Assembly: GCA_943912335.1 (NCBI GenBank)
Contig: CALTUD010000012.1
Coordinates: forward strand, 1-64,000
DNA: 64,000 nucleotides
Source of the DNA: an uncultured Acetobacteraceae bacterium
Lineage (GTDB): Bacteria > Pseudomonadota > Alphaproteobacteria > Acetobacterales > Acetobacteraceae
Reading direction: 5' to 3'
In this document: in pieces, positions 19,798-28,411 of the stretch
Position numbering within the stretch: the first letter of the stretch is position 1
How the letters are laid out: each line of letters opens with the position of its first letter
Notes under the pieces: model-generated
The model's database searches: none
Told to the model about the DNA's origin: nothing
What the model saw: only the letters and a program-made list of their open reading frames with translations
Translations under genes and position numbers: made by a program

Positions 19798-21603
19798 ATG
19801 GCCCCACCGCTTCTGCTTCTGAACGACATCACCCTGACCCTGGGCGGTAAGCCGCTGCTGGATGGGGCAAAATTCGGCGTTTCGCCGGGCGAGCGTCTCT
19901 GTCTGGTCGGGCGCAACGGTTCCGGCAAATCGACCCTGCTGCGCATCGCCGCGGGCGAACTCCAGGCGGATAGCGGGGAACGCTTTCTCCAGCCCGGCAC
20001 CACCGTGCGCTATCTGCCGCAGGAACCGGATCTGAGCGGTTTCGCCACCACGCTGGATTACGTGCGAGCCGGACTCGGTCCGAACGACGCCGAATATCGC
20101 GCGCCGACCCTGCTCGGCGAGCTTGGCCTGGACGGCAGCGAGGACCCGAGGCGGCTCAGCGGCGGCGAGGCCCGTCGTGCGGCCCTGGCCCGCGCCCTCG
20201 CCCCCTCGCCCGATCTGCTGCTGCTGGACGAACCGACCAACCATCTCGACATGCCGGCGATCGAGTGGCTCGAACGCGAGCTGCGCTCGCTCCCGTCCGC
20301 CATCGTCATGATCAGCCATGACCGTCGCCTGCTGGAAACCCTGTCGCGCTCGGTGGTGTGGCTGGATCGCGGCGTCACCCGCCGTCTCGATCAGGGCTTC
20401 TCTCGGTTCGAAAGCTGGCGCGAGGAGGTGCTCGAACAGGAAGAGCGCGACCTGCACAAGCTCGACCGGCAGATCGCCCGCGAAGAGGACTGGATGCGCT
20501 ACGGCGTCACCGCCCGTCGCAAGCGCAACGTCCGACGGGTGGGCGAGCTCGCGGCGCTGCGCCAGGCCAGGCGGGAAGCGACCAGCGCCGGGCAGGCGCT
20601 GAAGCTGGAGGCGAGCGGCGCCGGCACTTCGGGCAAGCTGGTGGCGGTGCTGGAGGGTGTGTCCAAGGGCTATGACGGTCGCCCGATCGTCTCCAATCTC
20701 GATCTGCGCGTCCTGCGTGGCGACCGTCTCGGTATCGTCGGCGCCAACGGGGCCGGCAAGACCACTCTCCTGAAGCTGCTGACCGGCAAGGAGCAGGCGG
20801 ATAGCGGGGAGATCCAGCTGGGTGCCAGCCTGTCCGCCGTGACGCTCGACCAGCAGCGCCGCACTCTGGACGATACTGCCACCCTGGCCGACACGCTGAC
20901 CGGCGGTGGCGGCGACATGGTGCAGGTGGGCGACGAGAAGCGCCACGTGATCGGCTACATGAAGGATTTCCTGTTCCGCCCGGAACAGGCAAGGACGCCG
21001 GTCGGCGTGCTCAGCGGCGGCGAGCGCGCGCGCCTCATGCTGGCCTGCGCGATGGCGCGGCCGTCCAACCTGCTGGTGCTGGACGAGCCGACCAACGATC
21101 TCGACCTGGAAACGTTGGACCTGTTGCAGGACATGCTGGCGGCCTATCCGGGCACCGTCCTGCTGGTCAGCCACGATCGCGATTTCCTGGATCGCGTCGC
21201 CACCTCCGTGGTCGCCTCGCGCGGCGGCGGCGCGTGGATCGAATATGCCGGCGGCTATAGCGACATGGTGGCGCAGGGCGGCTCGCTCGCCGGTGGGGCG
21301 CAGGGCGATGCGGACACGCCGAAGCGCAAGGCCGCACCCGCTCCGCAGGCGGCGAAGCCGGCCGGGCGTAAGATGTCGTTCAAGGACAAGCACGCTCTGG
21401 AACAGCTTCCGGCGCAGATGGCGGCGGGAGAAAAGGAGATCGCCAAGCTGCGCAAGCGTCTGGACGATCCCGAACTGTATGGCCGCGACCCGGCGGGTTT
21501 CACCCGCGCCACCGAGGCCCTGGCCCGTGCCGAGGAGGCGCAGGCCGCGCTGGAGGAACGTTGGCTGGAGCTGGAGATGATGCGCGAGGAGGCCGGGGGC
21601 TGA
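19798..21603 (+). CDS. uup: ABC-F ATPase, Uup-like
   Basis: This is a 601-residue protein with two ATPase cassettes and no membrane domain. The first has Walker A GRNGSGKST, signature LSGGEAR and LLLLDEPTNHLD; the second has GANGAGKTT, LSGGERAR and LLVLDEPTNDLD. A charged linker joins them and a coiled-coil-like C-terminal region (about residues 540-600) follows, as in Uup. ABC-F proteins act on ribosomes; Uup has been linked to ribosome rescue and to stability of repeated DNA. The ATG overlaps no upstream gene. Its stop overlaps the next gene as TGATG, so the two are coupled. Confidence 0.88.
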   Translation: MAPPLLLLNDITLTLGGKPLLDGAKFGVSPGERLCLVGRNGSGKSTLLRIAAGELQADSGERFLQPGTTVRYLPQEPDLSGFATTLDYVRAGLGPNDAEYRAPTLLGELGLDGSEDPRRLSGGEARRAALARALAPSPDLLLLDEPTNHLDMPAIEWLERELRSLPSAIVMISHDRRLLETLSRSVVWLDRGVTRRLDQGFSRFESWREEVLEQEERDLHKLDRQIAREEDWMRYGVTARRKRNVRRVGELAALRQARREATSAGQALKLEASGAGTSGKLVAVLEGVSKGYDGRPIVSNLDLRVLRGDRLGIVGANGAGKTTLLKLLTGKEQADSGEIQLGASLSAVTLDQQRRTLDDTATLADTLTGGGGDMVQVGDEKRHVIGYMKDFLFRPEQARTPVGVLSGGERARLMLACAMARPSNLLVLDEPTNDLDLETLDLLQDMLAAYPGTVLLVSHDRDFLDRVATSVVASRGGGAWIEYAGGYSDMVAQGGSLAGGAQGDADTPKRKAAPAPQAAKPAGRKMSFKDKHALEQLPAQMAAGEKEIAKLRKRLDDPELYGRDPAGFTRATEALARAEEAQAALEERWLELEMMREEAGG

Positions 21604-21887
21604 TGCCGGCACGACTCTCGGAGCGCGAGATCGCATCGGCCCTGGCAACCCTGCCCGGTTGGCGAGTGGAGGGCGGCGCGATCGGGCGCGACTGGGCGCT
21701 GCCGGATTTCGCGGCCGCTTTCGCGCTGGCCGGACGCATCGCGGAGGTCGCGGAAGCGCTCGGCCACCATCCGGACGTCACGTTCGGCTGGGGCCGCGTT
21801 TCGGTGTCCGCCACGACCCATGATGTGGGCGGGTTGACGGCACTCGATGTCGCGCTGGCACGGCGGATCGACGCCGTCGCGGGCTGA
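21603..21887 (+). CDS. phhB: Pterin-4a-carbinolamine dehydratase
   Basis: This 94-residue protein has the dehydratase active-site pattern HHPDV...W...V...TTHDVGGLT. It regenerates the tetrahydropterin cofactor of aromatic amino acid hydroxylases. No hydroxylase gene is nearby, and bacterial members can also serve molybdopterin or other pterin chemistry. The start ATG overlaps the uup stop (TGATG). A small inverted repeat, GATACGG/CCGTATC (21902-21908 and 21914-21920), follows the gene and may end transcription, although no T-run is present. Confidence 0.85.
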   Translation: MPARLSEREIASALATLPGWRVEGGAIGRDWALPDFAAAFALAGRIAEVAEALGHHPDVTFGWGRVSVSATTHDVGGLTALDVALARRIDAVAG

Positions 21888-21923
21888 AGCCGCTTGCACC
21901 GGATACGGCCGCACCGTATCAGT

Positions 21924-21938
21924 TGCGAATGAGTATCA
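21924..21938 (+). promoter_or_regulatory. Fur-like box upstream of the PepSY gene
   Basis: TGCGAATGAGTATCA matches the 7-1-7 Fur consensus TGATAATNATTATCA at 12 of 14 fixed positions. It ends 22 bases before the ATG of the PepSY membrane protein, a position where iron-loaded Fur would block transcription. The match was found by eye only. Confidence 0.5.
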
Positions 21939-21960
21939 CTTTCTCTAGCCATATCGACGG

Positions 21961-23184
21961 ATGACGCGTCCGCGCGCCGTTCTGCTCGGCCTGCACCGTT
22001 ATGTCGGGCTGGCGCTGGCGGCGTTCCTGCTGCTGGCCGGGCCGACCGGCAGCGTGGCGGCGTTCCATGACGCGCTGGACGGGTGGCTGAACCCGGATCT
22101 GTTCCGCGCCCGGACGGCGGGGCCGGCCCTGCCGCCGGATGCGCTGGCACGGCGTCTCCGGGAGCAGGTGCCGAACGGCCAGCTCGGCTATCTGGTGTAT
22201 CGCCCGGCGCCCGGGTTCACCGCTCGTGCCTATCTGCAACCGGTGCCTGGAGCGTCGCTGACGGAGAACGAGGTGTTCCTCGATCCGGCGACGGGCGACG
22301 TTCAGGGGAAGCGCAGTTCCGATGCCGGCTGCTGCACGCGGCGCACGATCATCCCCTTCCTCTACCGCTTCCATTATTCCCTCGGCCTCGGACGCACCGG
22401 CATTCTGGTGATGGGGATCGTGGCGCTGATCTGGTCGCTGGATTGCGTCACCGGATTGCTGCTGACCCTGCCGGTGCGCTGGCGTCCCTGGCGCCGCACG
22501 GACTGGCGCCGCTGGGGCGTGTCCTGGCGGATCGAGCCGGACAAAGGCGGGATCCGGCGCTTGTTCGACCTGCATCGAGCTTTCTCACTGTGGCTCTGGA
22601 TCGTGCTGCTGGGCATCGCCATCAGCGGCGTCGCGCTCAATCTGCAGGACCAGGTGTTCCGGCCGGTGGTGACCGCGCTGCTGCCGGTGAGCAAGCCGCC
22701 GAAGATGCACCGGACGGCCCCGAAAGCGGAGACCGGTCGGATCGACCTCGGTGATGCGGACCGGATCGCCACGGAGGCCGCGCGCCGGCTTGGCTGGGAT
22801 GGTCCCCCGGGGGCGCTGTTCGTGATCGGGCCGCGGATCAACGTCTATTTCCAAGACGCGAACGGGAGGCGGGCTGCCGGGCTCGGTGCGCCCGTCGTGA
22901 CTCTGGATGCCGCCACCGGCGCCGTGGTGCAGAGCTACAGGCCGGGTCACGGCAAGTTGGGCGACACCGTGCTGGACCTGCAATTCCCCTGGCATAGCGG
23001 CGAACTGCTCGGCCTGCCCGGACGCATCCTGGTCGCCGCGACCGGCGTCGTCGTGCCGATGCTGGTGATCACCGGCATCCTGATCTGGCAGCGCAAGCGC
23101 CACCCGAAACGGCGTTCCGCCCGCCGGCCGGCGAAAGCCGCGAAACGCCGCGCGCCGGAGCTGGAGCCGGTCAGGCCTTCTTAA
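21961..23184 (+). CDS. PepSY-associated membrane protein, possible iron-linked reductase
   Basis: This is a 407-residue inner-membrane protein with a PepSY_TM architecture. A helix lies at about residues 12-35, with others at about 138-162, 210-232 and 355-378. Conserved histidines sit in the first helix region (HRY), at HYSLGLGR and in LHRAFSLW, typical of haem-binding members. Relatives are often encoded with TonB siderophore receptors and some are ferric-siderophore reductases. A Fur-like box precedes it, but no receptor gene is adjacent here. The tail is rich in Arg/Lys. Its 3' end overlaps the convergent DUF2945 gene by 14 bases. Confidence 0.8.
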   Translation: MTRPRAVLLGLHRYVGLALAAFLLLAGPTGSVAAFHDALDGWLNPDLFRARTAGPALPPDALARRLREQVPNGQLGYLVYRPAPGFTARAYLQPVPGASLTENEVFLDPATGDVQGKRSSDAGCCTRRTIIPFLYRFHYSLGLGRTGILVMGIVALIWSLDCVTGLLLTLPVRWRPWRRTDWRRWGVSWRIEPDKGGIRRLFDLHRAFSLWLWIVLLGIAISGVALNLQDQVFRPVVTALLPVSKPPKMHRTAPKAETGRIDLGDADRIATEAARRLGWDGPPGALFVIGPRINVYFQDANGRRAAGLGAPVVTLDAATGAVVQSYRPGHGKLGDTVLDLQFPWHSGELLGLPGRILVAATGVVVPMLVITGILIWQRKRHPKRRSARRPAKAAKRRAPELEPVRPS

Positions 23185-23380
23185 GCGCTTCCGGCTTGTG
23201 CACCGCCTTCTTGCCGGTCTTCTCGCTCTTCACCACCAGCTGCGGATCGTCCTTGGTCGCCTTGGCGGTGTGGCCGGCGATCTTCGTGGTGCTGGTGACC
23301 ACCTTCTCCACCTTGCCCGTCGTTTCGCCGGCGCTGCTGCTCCACTTCACCTTGTCGCCCTTGTGCGGGGTCGCGGTCAT
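23171..23380 (-). CDS. DUF2945 (HVA1/Tudor-like) small protein
   Basis: This is a 69-residue basic protein beginning MTATPHKGDKVKWSS and carrying GKVEKVVTSTTK, which fits the DUF2945 hypervirulence-associated Tudor-like family. The biochemical role is unknown. The start is supported by an AGGAG Shine-Dalgarno sequence seven bases upstream. It is rich in lysine and lacks a signal peptide, so it is probably cytoplasmic and may bind nucleic acid. It overlaps the PepSY gene tail to tail. Confidence 0.8.
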   Translation of the reverse strand: MTATPHKGDKVKWSSSAGETTGKVEKVVTSTTKIAGHTAKATKDDPQLVVKSEKTGKKAVHKPEALKKA

Positions 23381-23566
23381 GATCGGTGCTCCTCGGTTGA
23401 TGCATAGGGCAACCGCCCGCCCCACCCTCCGGTTTGCACCCGCTTCGATCACGAAACGGACGGCATAGGGCCTCGGCAGATGAAAACCTGCTCATGTTCC
23501 GGTGAGACGTTGGCGTAATGACGGTGCGGGAGTATGGGCTTTGCCACCCTTTCATGAGGAATTTGC

Positions 23567-25669
23567 ATGTCTAGCCCGTCCTTGCTGCAACGGCTTCTCC
23601 GAGGTGCCGCACCGGTTGCCCTGCTCTGCTCGCTCGGCACACCCGCTCTCGCCGACGAGGGCATGTGGACCATGGACAACCTGCCGCTGAAGCAGCTCAA
23701 GGAACGCTACGGCTTCACCCCGTCCGCCGAATGGATCAGCCGGGTGACGCAATCCTCCGCCCGTCTGGCGCTGGGCTGTTCGGCCTCGTTCGTGTCCGCG
23801 AACGGTCTGGTGATGACCAACCACCATTGCGCCAACGAGTGCCTGGCCGAGCTGTCGCCGAAGGGCCAGAACTGGTTCCAGGATGGCTTCAAGGCTGCCA
23901 GCCAGAGCGCCGAGCCGAAATGCCCGGCGATGGAGCTGGACCGCCTCGACCATATCGAGGATGTGACCGACAGGATGGGCCAGGCTTTGGCCGGCAAGCA
24001 GGGCGCCGCCTATATCGACGCGCAGAAGGCCGAGGAGGCCGACCTGCAGAAGGGCTGCGTCGCCGGCGACCCGACCCATTGGCGCTGCGATGTCGTTACT
24101 CTCTACCATGGCGGCAAGACGGCGCTTTATCGCTACAAGCGCTACCAGGACGTGCGCCTCGTCTTCGCGCCGGACCAGAACATCGCCTTCTTCGGCGGCG
24201 ATCCGGACAACTTCAACTATCCGCGCTACGACCTCGATCTGACCGTTCTGCGCGCGTACGAGAACGGCAAGCCGGCCAAGACCACCTATTTCCCGTTCGA
24301 TCCAAACGGCCCGAAGGCGGGCGAGCTGGTGTTCACCTCGGGCAACCCCGGCAGCACCTCGCGCGAGACGCCCGCCGCCCAGCTCGCGCTGATGCGCGAC
24401 GTCGAGCTGCCGTCCGGCATCGGCTATCTCAGCACCCTGGATGGCGTGTTGTGGCAATATGGCCGCCAGGGGAAGCAGCAGCTCCAGGATGCGCAGGACG
24501 AGCTGTTCGGCATCGAGAACAGCCTGAAGGTCTATACGGGCTGGCAGCAATTCCTGGCCGATCCGAAGATGATGGAGACCAAGCTCGCCGCCGAGAAGAG
24601 CCTGAAGGACTGGATCGACGCCGATCCGCAGCGCAAGACGCAGTTCGGCGATCCCTGGGCCCAGCTCGTTCCGGTTCTGGCCAAGGAGCGCCAGCTCTAT
24701 CAGCGCTACGTGATGATCGAAGGCGGCCGCAGCGCGCGCGGCTTCTCCGGCGAGCTGTTCGGCTATGCCCGCACGCTGGTCCGCGGCGCGGCCGAGCGCG
24801 CCAAGCCCGACACGCAGCGCCTGTCCGCCTTCCATGACGCGAACCTGCCGGCGATCGAGGCCGCGTTGGAATCCACCGCTCCCGTGCACAAGGATCTCGA
24901 CGAGACCCTGCTCGCCTTCTCGCTGACCAAGCTGCGCCAGGTGCTGGGCGCCGATGACAAGACGGTGCACGAGGTGCTGGGCCATCAGAGCCCGGAACAG
25001 CTCGCCCATGCCGCCGTGCAGGGCACCAAGCTGGCCGATCCCGCCGCGCGCATGGCGTTGTGGAAGGGTGGCGAAGCCGCCATCGCCGCCTCCACCGACC
25101 CGATGATCGTGCTGGCGCGCGAAGTCGAGCCGGAAGCCCGTTCGCTGCGCGACCAGTGGGACAACGAGGTGATCGCGCCGGAACGCCAGATCAGCGCCAC
25201 CATCGCCAAGGCGCGCTTCGCGCGCGACGGCAGCAACATCTATCCGGACGCGACCTTCACCCAGCGCCTGTCGTTCGGAAAGGTGGAAGGCTGGAACGAG
25301 AACGGCACCGACGTGGCGCCCTTCACCACCTTCGCCGGTCTCTACGAGCGCGCGACGGGCGCCGATCCGTTCAAGCTGAGCAAGGCCTGGCTCGACGCCA
25401 AGCCGCATCTCGACATGAACACCAAGCTCGACTTCGTCACCACCAACGACATCATCGGCGGCAATTCCGGCAGCCCGGTGATCGACGCCGACGGCCATGC
25501 CGTGGGCCTGATCTTCGACGGCAACATCCACTCCATCGGCGGCGACTTCGCCTATGACGGCACCAACAACCGCGCCGTCGCGGTGGACACCACGGCGATC
25601 ATCGCCGCCCTGCGCAGCGTCTATCATGACGAGGCCTTGGCCGATGAGCTGGTGCGCGGCCATCTTTAA
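23567..25669 (+). CDS. S46 family dipeptidyl-peptidase, DPP7-type
   Basis: This 700-residue exported serine peptidase removes dipeptides from peptides in the periplasm. A signal peptide ends near ALADE (about residue 29). The catalytic histidine lies in TNHHC (86 or 87), the aspartate probably in NFNYPRYDLDL, and the serine is S634 in GGNSGSPV. The residue 18 after the serine is Gly (FDGN), as in DPP7 enzymes that prefer hydrophobic P1 residues, rather than the Arg of DPP11. It stands alone, followed closely by a copy of the two-hairpin repeat. Confidence 0.92.
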   Translation: MSSPSLLQRLLRGAAPVALLCSLGTPALADEGMWTMDNLPLKQLKERYGFTPSAEWISRVTQSSARLALGCSASFVSANGLVMTNHHCANECLAELSPKGQNWFQDGFKAASQSAEPKCPAMELDRLDHIEDVTDRMGQALAGKQGAAYIDAQKAEEADLQKGCVAGDPTHWRCDVVTLYHGGKTALYRYKRYQDVRLVFAPDQNIAFFGGDPDNFNYPRYDLDLTVLRAYENGKPAKTTYFPFDPNGPKAGELVFTSGNPGSTSRETPAAQLALMRDVELPSGIGYLSTLDGVLWQYGRQGKQQLQDAQDELFGIENSLKVYTGWQQFLADPKMMETKLAAEKSLKDWIDADPQRKTQFGDPWAQLVPVLAKERQLYQRYVMIEGGRSARGFSGELFGYARTLVRGAAERAKPDTQRLSAFHDANLPAIEAALESTAPVHKDLDETLLAFSLTKLRQVLGADDKTVHEVLGHQSPEQLAHAAVQGTKLADPAARMALWKGGEAAIAASTDPMIVLAREVEPEARSLRDQWDNEVIAPERQISATIAKARFARDGSNIYPDATFTQRLSFGKVEGWNENGTDVAPFTTFAGLYERATGADPFKLSKAWLDAKPHLDMNTKLDFVTTNDIIGGNSGSPVIDADGHAVGLIFDGNIHSIGGDFAYDGTNNRAVAVDTTAIIAALRSVYHDEALADELVRGHL

Positions 25670-25683
25670 GCGCTGAAAAGACC

Positions 25684-25798
25684 CTTCTTTTTCTGAAGAA
25701 AAAGAAGCAAAAAGACTTTTGTCCGTTTGGTTCTCGTTGCAGTCGCGCACGTCGCCAAACGGACAGAAGTTCTTTGGTTCTTTCTTTCAAGAAAGAAC
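25684..25798 (+). repeat. Two-hairpin intergenic repeat, copy A
   Basis: This 115-bp element has a left hairpin (arms CTTCTTTTTC 25684-25693 and GAAAAAGAAG 25698-25707, loop TGAA), then CAAAAAGACTTT, a variable core, and a right hairpin (arms GTTCTTTCTT 25777-25786 and AAGAAAGAAC 25789-25798). In this copy the core has its own perfect 10-bp inverted repeat, GTCCGTTTGG (25721-25730) with CCAAACGGAC (25755-25764). It begins 14 bases after the S46 peptidase stop. Similar elements are at 28238-28353 and, inverted, at 45727-45840. Confidence 0.9.
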
Positions 25799-25973
25799 AT
25801 TCTTCCGTGTTTTCGACGACAAGTTCGACCGGAAGCGGTTTCGCTGGACAGGAACGGTACGACCTGATTGTCTTATCGACGATGATTCGCTCCGCCGCCC
25901 GTCTCGTCGCCTGGATTCGCTCGCCCGGTGGGGCGGGAGCCGGCGCGCTGATCTGATCTCAGCCGTTTTCCCG
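25799..25973. other. Gap before the LysE terminator, no clear gene
   Basis: Apart from a 24-codon ATG reading frame (25882-25956) that ends 17 bases before a terminator hairpin, I see nothing here. The frame resembles no protein I know and lacks a convincing ribosome binding site. Confidence 0.4.
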
Positions 25974-26007
25974 AAACCCCCGCCGGTCCGGCCGGGGGTT
26001 TTCTTTT
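25974..26007 (+). terminator. Intrinsic terminator upstream of the LysE gene
   Basis: AAACCCCC (25974-25981) pairs with GGGGGTTT (25994-26001), with an inner GCCGG/CCGGC stem and a one-base bulge. The T-rich tail TTTTCTTTT follows. It lies about 305 bases after the S46 stop and 66 bases before the LysE start, so it could also act as an attenuator for the latter. Confidence 0.6.
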
Positions 26008-26073
26008 GCTCCGGTCCGCACCCGCCCCCCGGAGTTCCGTTCCGATGTTTTCCTGCTCCCATCCGGTGACGCC

Positions 26074-26670
26074 GTGAGCACCGAAGCGTTTTGGCCGCTG
26101 TTCCTGTTCGCCGTCGCGGCGTCTTTCTCGCCCGGGCCCAACAACATCATGGTCATGAGCACTGCAGCCCGGCTCGGCTTCCGTCGTACGATCCCGATGG
26201 CGATCGGCATCGTCGCCGGGTTCGGTTTCATGGTGTCCGTGGTCGGCATCGGTCTTGCCGTGCCGCTGCAGCGTTTCCCTTCCCTGATCGGGGTGATGCG
26301 CTGGGCCGGTGCGATCTGGCTGCTGGTTCTGGCCTGGAAGATCGGCAGCGCGCCGGGCAACACCGACGGATCGGAGCGCCCCGCCATGGGTTTCGCCGCG
26401 GCGGCCGGCTTCCAGTGGATCAATCCGAAAGCCTGGATCATGGCGGTGGCCGCCGCCGCCACTTTCACCATCGCCGGTCACGGCCCGGTCGCGGCGAGCC
26501 TGCTGCGCGCGGCGGTGTTCGCGTGCGTCGGTCTGGTCAGCATCGCAAGCTGGATGCTGCTGGGACTCGGTGCCGGGCGGTTCCTCGCCACGCCGCGGCG
26601 TCTGCGCCGGTTCAACGTGGCGATGGGCGCATTGCTGGCGGCGAGCGTGGTGCCGGCGGTGCTGGAGTGA
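26074..26670 (+). CDS. LysE/RhtB family amino-acid exporter
   Basis: This is a 198-residue inner-membrane protein with about six hydrophobic helices and the family signature SPGPNNIMVM near the start. LysE/RhtB proteins export amino acids or related small compounds; the substrate cannot be predicted. The conserved internal motif FQWINPKAWIMA is present. The start is GTG. The preceding hairpin terminator and leader may regulate it. The next gene begins 107 bases downstream on the same strand. Confidence 0.87.
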   Translation: MSTEAFWPLFLFAVAASFSPGPNNIMVMSTAARLGFRRTIPMAIGIVAGFGFMVSVVGIGLAVPLQRFPSLIGVMRWAGAIWLLVLAWKIGSAPGNTDGSERPAMGFAAAAGFQWINPKAWIMAVAAAATFTIAGHGPVAASLLRAAVFACVGLVSIASWMLLGLGAGRFLATPRRLRRFNVAMGALLAASVVPAVLE

Positions 26671-26777
26671 TGCTGCGCGCCCCGCCCCCGATGGGCCGGG
26701 CATCGTTCCGGTGCTAGAACCGAGAACACCGCACGGGCGCGCATGGCTCGTGCGCCTTTCCGGCTGAACGGTTCCGC

Positions 26778-28229
26778 ATGTCGACGCTGCCGCATCCGCT
26801 CTGGCTCGCTTCCGCCCTGCTGCTTCTGTCCCTGGCCCTGCCGAGGCTGCGGGCGCGCTGGCCGCTCTGGGCGGCGGTGGCGGGACGCTCGCTGGTGTTC
26901 ATCCTGGTGACTCTGCTGGTGGAGAAGGCGCTCGGCTCGCCGTTGCAGCCGCAGTTCTCGCCGGTCGGCTCAGCGCTCCGTTTCTGGGAGAAGCTGGTCG
27001 AGACGGGCTGGTGGTGGCTGGTCGCCGGTCTGATGATCGGGCTGATCCGCTTGTTTGTGGTGCTGGAGAACAGACCGCGCGAAAGCCGCATCGTGTCCGA
27101 TCTTCTGGCTGGCGTGATCACCGTCGCCACGCTTCTGGCGGTGGTCAATTTCGCCTTCGAGGTACCGATCAAAGGGTTGCTGGCCACATCCGGCGTGATC
27201 GCCATCGTGCTCGGCCTCGCCTTGCAGAGCACGCTGTCCGACGTGTTCTCCGGCATTGCGGTGGGGCTGGAGCGGCCCTACGAGGCCGGCGATCTGCTCT
27301 GGGTCGAGGGCGGCATCGAAGGCCGCGTGGTGCAGATCAACTGGCGCTCCACCCAGATCATCACCGGCGACAACAACATCGCCGTCGTGCCGAACAGCAT
27401 CATCGCCAAGGCGCGTCTGGTGAACCGCTCCACGCCGACGCCCATGCGACGGATCACGGCCGAGCTGCTGCTGCATCCGGAAGCACCGTTCGAGCGATGC
27501 CGCGAAACGCTGAGCGCCGCCCTTGCCGCCTGCCGTCTGCCCTTGCCGGACCCGGCGCCCTTGGTCGCCTGCACCGCCGTGCGCGGTGACGGCACGGTCT
27601 GGGAACTGGCTTTTTCCGTGGGCTCCAGCGCGGAGGTCGGGCCGACGCACGACGAGGTGCTGTCCAGGGCGCATCGCCACCTGCGCCATGCCGGAATCGG
27701 CCTCGGCGTGTCCGGAACGACCACGCAGCAGGCCGACATGCCGAGCTTGGCCGATATGCTGCGCCAGAGCGATCTGCTCGGCGTGGTGAAGGACGAGGAG
27801 CGCGCCCTGCTGGTGCCGCATTTCAGCCAGATCTGGCTGCATGCCGGCGACACGCTGCTGCTGCCCGGACAGACCGTCGACGCGATGTTCCTGCTGGCCG
27901 CCGGCACGGTGGAGGTGCGCCGCGACGAACGTATCCTGCGACGCATGAGTCCCGGAGAAAGCCTCGGCGCGGTCGGCCTGATCACAGGAGAGCCGACCCA
28001 TGTGACCGCAACCGCACTGACCACCGTGCGCGCCTTTCGCATCGGCCGGGACGATCTGTCCGCAGCGATCAAGCAGACCCCGTCTTTGGCTCTGGCGCTG
28101 GAGGAACTGGCCCGTCGCGGCAAGGAAGCACTCAGCCGCGACGGCGAGGCGACCGACCACCCGGAGGACAGCAAGCCGGAGATGTTCCTGGGCCGGTTGC
28201 GGGCGATGCTGCGTGCGCTATCGAGTTAG
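26778..28229 (+). CDS. MscS-like channel with cyclic-nucleotide-binding domain (bCNG type)
   Basis: This is a 483-residue membrane protein. Four hydrophobic segments occur before residue 165 (about 9-24, 34-52, 76-96 and 109-130, then the pore-lining stretch around LATSGVIAIVLGLALQ). The MscS beta domain follows, with EGRVVQINWRST and VVPNSIIAK. The last 140 residues form a cyclic-nucleotide-binding fold (LLPGQTVDAMFLLAAGTVEV, GESLGAVGLITGEP). Such fusions (bCNG) respond to cyclic nucleotides and have little or no tension gating. The typical PRxx arginine of cAMP sites is not obvious here, so the ligand is open. A repeat element follows 8 bases after the stop. Confidence 0.88.
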   Translation: MSTLPHPLWLASALLLLSLALPRLRARWPLWAAVAGRSLVFILVTLLVEKALGSPLQPQFSPVGSALRFWEKLVETGWWWLVAGLMIGLIRLFVVLENRPRESRIVSDLLAGVITVATLLAVVNFAFEVPIKGLLATSGVIAIVLGLALQSTLSDVFSGIAVGLERPYEAGDLLWVEGGIEGRVVQINWRSTQIITGDNNIAVVPNSIIAKARLVNRSTPTPMRRITAELLLHPEAPFERCRETLSAALAACRLPLPDPAPLVACTAVRGDGTVWELAFSVGSSAEVGPTHDEVLSRAHRHLRHAGIGLGVSGTTTQQADMPSLADMLRQSDLLGVVKDEERALLVPHFSQIWLHAGDTLLLPGQTVDAMFLLAAGTVEVRRDERILRRMSPGESLGAVGLITGEPTHVTATALTTVRAFRIGRDDLSAAIKQTPSLALALEELARRGKEALSRDGEATDHPEDSKPEMFLGRLRAMLRALSS

Positions 28230-28237
28230 AAAGAGAC

Positions 28238-28353
28238 CTTCTTTTTCTGAAGAAAAAGAAGCAAAAAGACTTTATCCGTTTGTTTTGTGAACCTTGATCC
28301 AAGCATTACACAAACATTCAAAAGTTCTTTGGTTCTTTCTTTCAAGAAAGAAC
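28238..28353 (+). repeat. Two-hairpin intergenic repeat, copy B
   Basis: This 116-bp element has the same ends as copy A: left hairpin arms 28238-28247 and 28252-28261 (loop TGAA), CAAAAAGACTTT, a variable core, then AAAGTTCTTTGG and the right hairpin, arms 28332-28341 and 28344-28353. The core differs from copy A except for TCCGTTTG. It begins 8 bases after the channel gene and ends 58 bases before the methyltransferase gene. Confidence 0.9.
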
Positions 28354-28411
28354 ATCTTCCACCCTTCACACACCCGCCTACCCTCAAACGAGACCCGAGG
28401 ATGACGCGACG

